This document shows, piece by piece, positions 53,378-55,962 of a DNA stretch of 55,962 bases. A program made the translations under genes and the position numbers. Positions within the stretch are counted from its first letter, which is position 1. The number at the start of each line of letters is the position of its first letter. The stretch comes from Polaromonas sp. (GTDB lineage Bacteria > Pseudomonadota > Gammaproteobacteria > Burkholderiales > Burkholderiaceae_C): positions 1-55,962 of the forward strand of contig NZ_JAUXUP010000029.1 of assembly GCF_030680935.1 (NCBI RefSeq), given 5' to 3'. The notes below the pieces were generated by a model. That model did not search any database. It was not told the DNA's origin and saw only the letters and a program-made list of their open reading frames with translations.

Positions 53378-54067
53378 ATGCAGCGTTTCATTCAAGCCAA
53401 CCCTTATGCCTGGCCCTACAACGGGGACTTGCGGCCAGCCAACACCGCGCTGCTGGTGATCGACATGCAGACCGACTTTTGCGGCGTGGGCGGGTACGTG
53501 GACAAGATGGGTTACGACATCTCGCTGACACGCGCGCCCATAGAACCTTTGAAGATAGTGATGGCCGCCATGCGCACGGCAGGTTACAGCGTGATGCACA
53601 CACGTGAAGGCCACCGGCCAGACCTGAGCGACCTGCCGGCCAACAAGCGCTGGCGCTCGCAGCAAATTGGCAGCGGTGGTGTCGGCATTGGTGACGACGG
53701 CCCGTGTGGCCGTATTCTGGTGCGCGGCGAGCCGGGCTGGGAAATCATCCCCGAGCTGGCGCCGCTGACCGGCGAGGTGGTGATCGACAAACCCGGCAAA
53801 GGCTCGTTTTACGCCACCGATCTGGAGATGGTGCTGCGCACGCGCGGCATCAGCAACCTGATCCTGGCCGGCATCACCACCGACGTCTGCGTGCACACCA
53901 CCATGCGCGACGCCAACGACCGGGGGTTTGAGTGCCTGCTGCTGTCGGACTGCACCGCCGCCACAGACCGGGGCAACCACGAAGCTGCGCTGAAGATGAT
54001 CACCATGCAGGGCGGGGTGTTCGGCGCGCACACGACCTCGCAGGCTGTGCTGGACGGCTTGCTTTGA
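53378..54067 (+). CDS. biuH: biuret amidohydrolase-like cysteine hydrolase (BiuH)
   Basis: 229 residues, isochorismatase-like hydrolase fold. Triad D29 in [12 protein letters not shown]138 in [10 protein letters not shown] and C171 in [12 protein letters not shown]; the 33-residue Lys-Cys spacing is that of rhizobial BiuH as I recall it. [38 protein letters not shown] and [18 protein letters not shown] are the BiuH-type blocks. BiuH hydrolyses biuret to allophanate and ammonia; allophanate is the AtzF substrate encoded at the start of the operon. RutB (ureidoacrylate hydrolase) is the main alternative. Confidence 0.88.
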   Translation: MQRFIQANPYAWPYNGDLRPANTALLVIDMQTDFCGVGGYVDKMGYDISLTRAPIEPLKIVMAAMRTAGYSVMHTREGHRPDLSDLPANKRWRSQQIGSGGVGIGDDGPCGRILVRGEPGWEIIPELAPLTGEVVIDKPGKGSFYATDLEMVLRTRGISNLILAGITTDVCVHTTMRDANDRGFECLLLSDCTAATDRGNHEAALKMITMQGGVFGAHTTSQAVLDGLL

Positions 54068-54077
54068 AAGCATTGCC

Positions 54078-55712
54078 ATGACCATGCACGTCGACCCCAT
54101 GCCGCTGCCCACGGGTGCCATGGCGCTGGAAACCTACGAGTTGACCAAACGTTTTGGCAGTTTCACCGCGCTCGACCATGTGACCATGAAAGTCGCGCCC
54201 GGGTCCGTGCATGCGTTGCTGGGTGAAAACGGGGCCGGCAAAAGCACCCTGGTCAAATGCATCGCGGGCTTTCACCGCCCCGAGGAAGGCAGCATTCTCA
54301 CCGACGGACGCGAGCACGAGATCGCCAATCCGGTGGCGGCGCGGGCACTGGGTATTGGCATGGTGTATCAGCACTTCACCCTGGCCCCGGGCATGACCGT
54401 GGCCGAAAACCTGCTGCTGGCCAGTGGCCAGATACCGGCTGTGATCGACTGGCGCGCCAAACGCGCTGAACTGAAGGCCTTTCTGGCCCACACCCCTTTC
54501 AGCCTGGACCTGGACGCTCGGCCCTCCGAGTTGGCTGCGGGCGAGAAGCAGAAGCTGGAGTTGCTCAAGCAGCTTTACCTGCGGCCTCGCCTGCTGATTC
54601 TGGATGAGCCGACGTCGGTGCTGACGCCGCAGGAAGCCGACGAGGTGCTGGGCCATGTGCGCGAGTTCGCGCGCAGCGGCCTGTGCACGGTGCTCATCAT
54701 CACGCACAAGTTCCGTGAGGTCATGGCCTATGCCGACGACGTGACCGTGTTGCGCCGGGGCAAGGCCGTGCATCACACCGCGGTGGCTGTCACCGGCCCG
54801 GCGCCGCTGGCCCGGGCCATGATGGGTGAGGCTACAGCTGTCGCTGGCAGCCATGAGGCCAAACCCTCAGAGGAAAATACGGCCCCAGCCCTTTCGCTGC
54901 CTGCGCAAACAGCTATTAAAAACATAGCAAATGATGGTTTGACTCCGACCTTGCAGGTACAGCAGCTTTCGGTCATGGGAGACCGTGGAACGCTGGCGGT
55001 GCGTGGGCTCAGCCTGCAAGTCGCGCGCGGCGAGATCCTGGGTATCGCTGGCGTCTCTGGCAATGGCCAGCGCGAGCTCGTGGAAGCCCTGGTCGGACAG
55101 CGCGCGCGGGCGGCCGGAACGGTGACGGTGCAGGGCCAGCCTTATGCCGCCCGGCGCGAAGAAAACCACCGCCTGCAGGTGCGCAGCCTGCCCGAGGAAC
55201 CGCTGCGCAATGCCTGTGTGGGGGATCTGTCTGTGGCCGAAAACATGGCCTTGCGCGACTTTGACCGCCCGCCGCTGTGTCGTGGCGGGCGTCTGCACTT
55301 CAGTGCCTGGCGCAGCCGCGCGCGCGATTGGATCGCCAGCTACGGCATCAAGACCCAGGGTGAAAACGCGCCGATTCGAAGCCTGTCCGGAGGCAATGTG
55401 CAGCGCGCGGTGCTGGCGCGCGAACTGGCCGGAGAGATCAAGGTGCTGATCGCCGCGAACCCGGTGTTCGGTCTGGATTTTGCGGCCGTGAAAGAAATCC
55501 ACACCCGCCTGCGCGGCGTGCGCGACCAGGGCGCTGCGGTGCTGCTGATCAGCGAGGACCTGGATGAGCTGCTGGAGCTGGCCGACCGCATCGTGGTGAT
55601 GAGTGAAGGGCAGATTGTGTTTGAAACTTCCGCTGCGGACGCCGAGCGGCATGTCCTTGGCGCGCATATGGGTGGGGGGCATCATGCGCCTGTGCTGGAG
55701 CGTGCCGCGTGA
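54078..55712 (+). CDS. BMP-type ABC transporter ATPase, two fused ATP-binding domains
   Basis: 544 residues. Domain 1: Walker A GENGAGKSTLV near residue 53, Q-loop MVYQHFTLAPG, weak signature LAAGEKQKLELLKQL, Walker B LLILDEPTSVLTP. Domain 2 (from about 295): the usual altered Walker A GVSGNGQRELVEAL, signature LSGGNVQRAVLAREL, and IAANPVFGLD in place of the common ARPTRGLD. It energises the BMP importer. The linker at about 265-284 is encoded by a 58-bp dispersed element (NTAPALSLPAQTAIKNIAND). Last gene of the operon. Confidence 0.93.
   Translation: MTMHVDPMPLPTGAMALETYELTKRFGSFTALDHVTMKVAPGSVHALLGENGAGKSTLVKCIAGFHRPEEGSILTDGREHEIANPVAARALGIGMVYQHFTLAPGMTVAENLLLASGQIPAVIDWRAKRAELKAFLAHTPFSLDLDARPSELAAGEKQKLELLKQLYLRPRLLILDEPTSVLTPQEADEVLGHVREFARSGLCTVLIITHKFREVMAYADDVTVLRRGKAVHHTAVAVTGPAPLARAMMGEATAVAGSHEAKPSEENTAPALSLPAQTAIKNIANDGLTPTLQVQQLSVMGDRGTLAVRGLSLQVARGEILGIAGVSGNGQRELVEALVGQRARAAGTVTVQGQPYAARREENHRLQVRSLPEEPLRNACVGDLSVAENMALRDFDRPPLCRGGRLHFSAWRSRARDWIASYGIKTQGENAPIRSLSGGNVQRAVLARELAGEIKVLIAANPVFGLDFAAVKEIHTRLRGVRDQGAAVLLISEDLDELLELADRIVVMSEGQIVFETSAADAERHVLGAHMGGGHHAPVLERAA
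54872..54929 (-). repeat. 58-bp dispersed element, copy 7 (inside the ABC ATPase gene)
   Basis: On the minus strand: TGCTATGTTTTTAATAGCTG, TTTGCGCAGG, then AAAGGGCTGGGGCCGTATTT, at the family spacing. It is read in frame as the linker between the two ATPase domains, so it added a tolerated segment. Confidence 0.7.
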
Positions 55713-55864
55713 AGCCGGGCTCCGTCTTTGGCTGCGATGGCATGCAAAGTCTGCTTGCAACTGCTGTTCAGGTTGGGCTTGTTGAAGCGTTCTTCGATCC
55801 GGCGTTTGTGGATCGCCAACAAGCCGGGGGTTGCCCGGCGGCAAGTAACTTTCTTTTGCGTCGC
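55713..55864. other. intergenic stretch before the insertion sequence
   Basis: No gene recognised. It ends with GGCAAGTAACTTTCTTTTGC, which looks like half of a palindromic repeat interrupted by the adjacent mobile element (inference). Confidence 0.4.
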
Positions 55865-55962
55865 TGTATGGACAGGAGACATGGGAAACAGGTGTGCGAG
55901 GACATAGGAAACACTTCTTGCTTGCGATCAACGCAAGGAGAGGCCCATGCCCTGGCAACCGA
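55865..55962 (+). mobile_element. left end of a probable IS481-family insertion sequence, cut by the window edge
   Basis: Starts with TGT and contains two tandem similar motifs, AGGAGACATGGGAAACA and GAGGACATAGGAAACA, of the kind transposases bind at IS ends. A ribosome site AAGGAG and the ATG at 55947 follow, opening MPWQ, a start I associate with IS481-family transposases. Only about 98 bp are visible. Confidence 0.55.
55947..55962 (+). CDS. transposase N-terminus, partial
   Basis: ATG CCC TGG CAA CCG, preceded by AAGGAGAGG. Five codons are visible (MPWQP). The family assignment rests on this start and the IS-end-like motifs upstream. Confidence 0.45.

Overview
The window is GC-rich, densely coding DNA from a betaproteobacterium. 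I infer family Comamonadaceae (Polaromonas / Rhodoferax / Variovorax type) from the gene families, from the torF-family porin / glnK / amtB block, and from short dispersed repeats whose style I associate with that family. The genus is a guess. No rRNA, tRNA, CRISPR array or prophage was recognised. Genes with little or no similarity are rare. The interesting material is in gene grouping, promoters and repeats.

Left part (1-14.9 kb): the start of a comM/yifB gene leaves the window on the left. Divergent from it is a nitrogen-control unit: NtrC-like sites, a sigma-54 promoter, a torF-family porin gene, glnK and amtB, closed by two hairpins. Carbohydrate genes follow (mutarotase-like, SMP-30 lactonase), then glycolate oxidase subunits glcE-glcF without glcD, a membrane LytTR regulator, an acyltransferase-3 protein, glutathione peroxidase, a DMT exporter, lplT, alr and an unrecognised membrane protein.

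Middle (14.9-34 kb): a minus-strand homoprotocatechuate (4-hydroxyphenylacetate) meta-cleavage operon hpaR-G1-G2-E-D-F-H-I, with a class II aldolase, a ketopantoate-reductase-like gene and a DMT transporter downstream. A palindromic operator precedes hpaR. Then come radA, a small membrane protein, ilvE, a CHCC zinc-finger protein, a large folded palindromic element, a waaF-type heptosyltransferase whose first codons are repeat-derived, a carboxymuconolactone-decarboxylase-like gene, an EnvZ/OmpR-type two-component pair, an AmpG-like permease and an M48 protease.

Signalling block (34.4-40.6 kb): HPt protein, hybrid kinase 1 (CHASE3-PAS-PAS-HisKA-HATPase-REC-REC), hybrid kinase 2 (GAF-PAS-HisKA-HATPase-REC-REC) and a single-REC protein. 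The two kinases look like a tandem duplication with a vestigial receiver start between them.

Right part (42.5-55.7 kb): a plus-strand run of 13 genes behind a consensus sigma-54 promoter. It holds allophanate hydrolase (atzF), a SsuABC/TauABC-type transporter, atzG-atzE-atzH-like genes, a complete BMP/nucleoside-type ABC transporter, formamidase (amiF) and a biuret amidohydrolase-like gene (biuH). Together they would import and strip nitrogen from small amides (biuret, carboxybiuret, formamide, or a substrate not yet known) under nitrogen limitation, alongside the glnK-amtB unit at the other end. No ring-opening hydrolase (atzD or barbiturase) is present. The window ends in the first bases of what is probably an IS481-family element.

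A 58-bp dispersed element recurs across the window with fixed internal spacing, often at gene ends and twice inside reading frames. It is the clearest structure not explained by genes.
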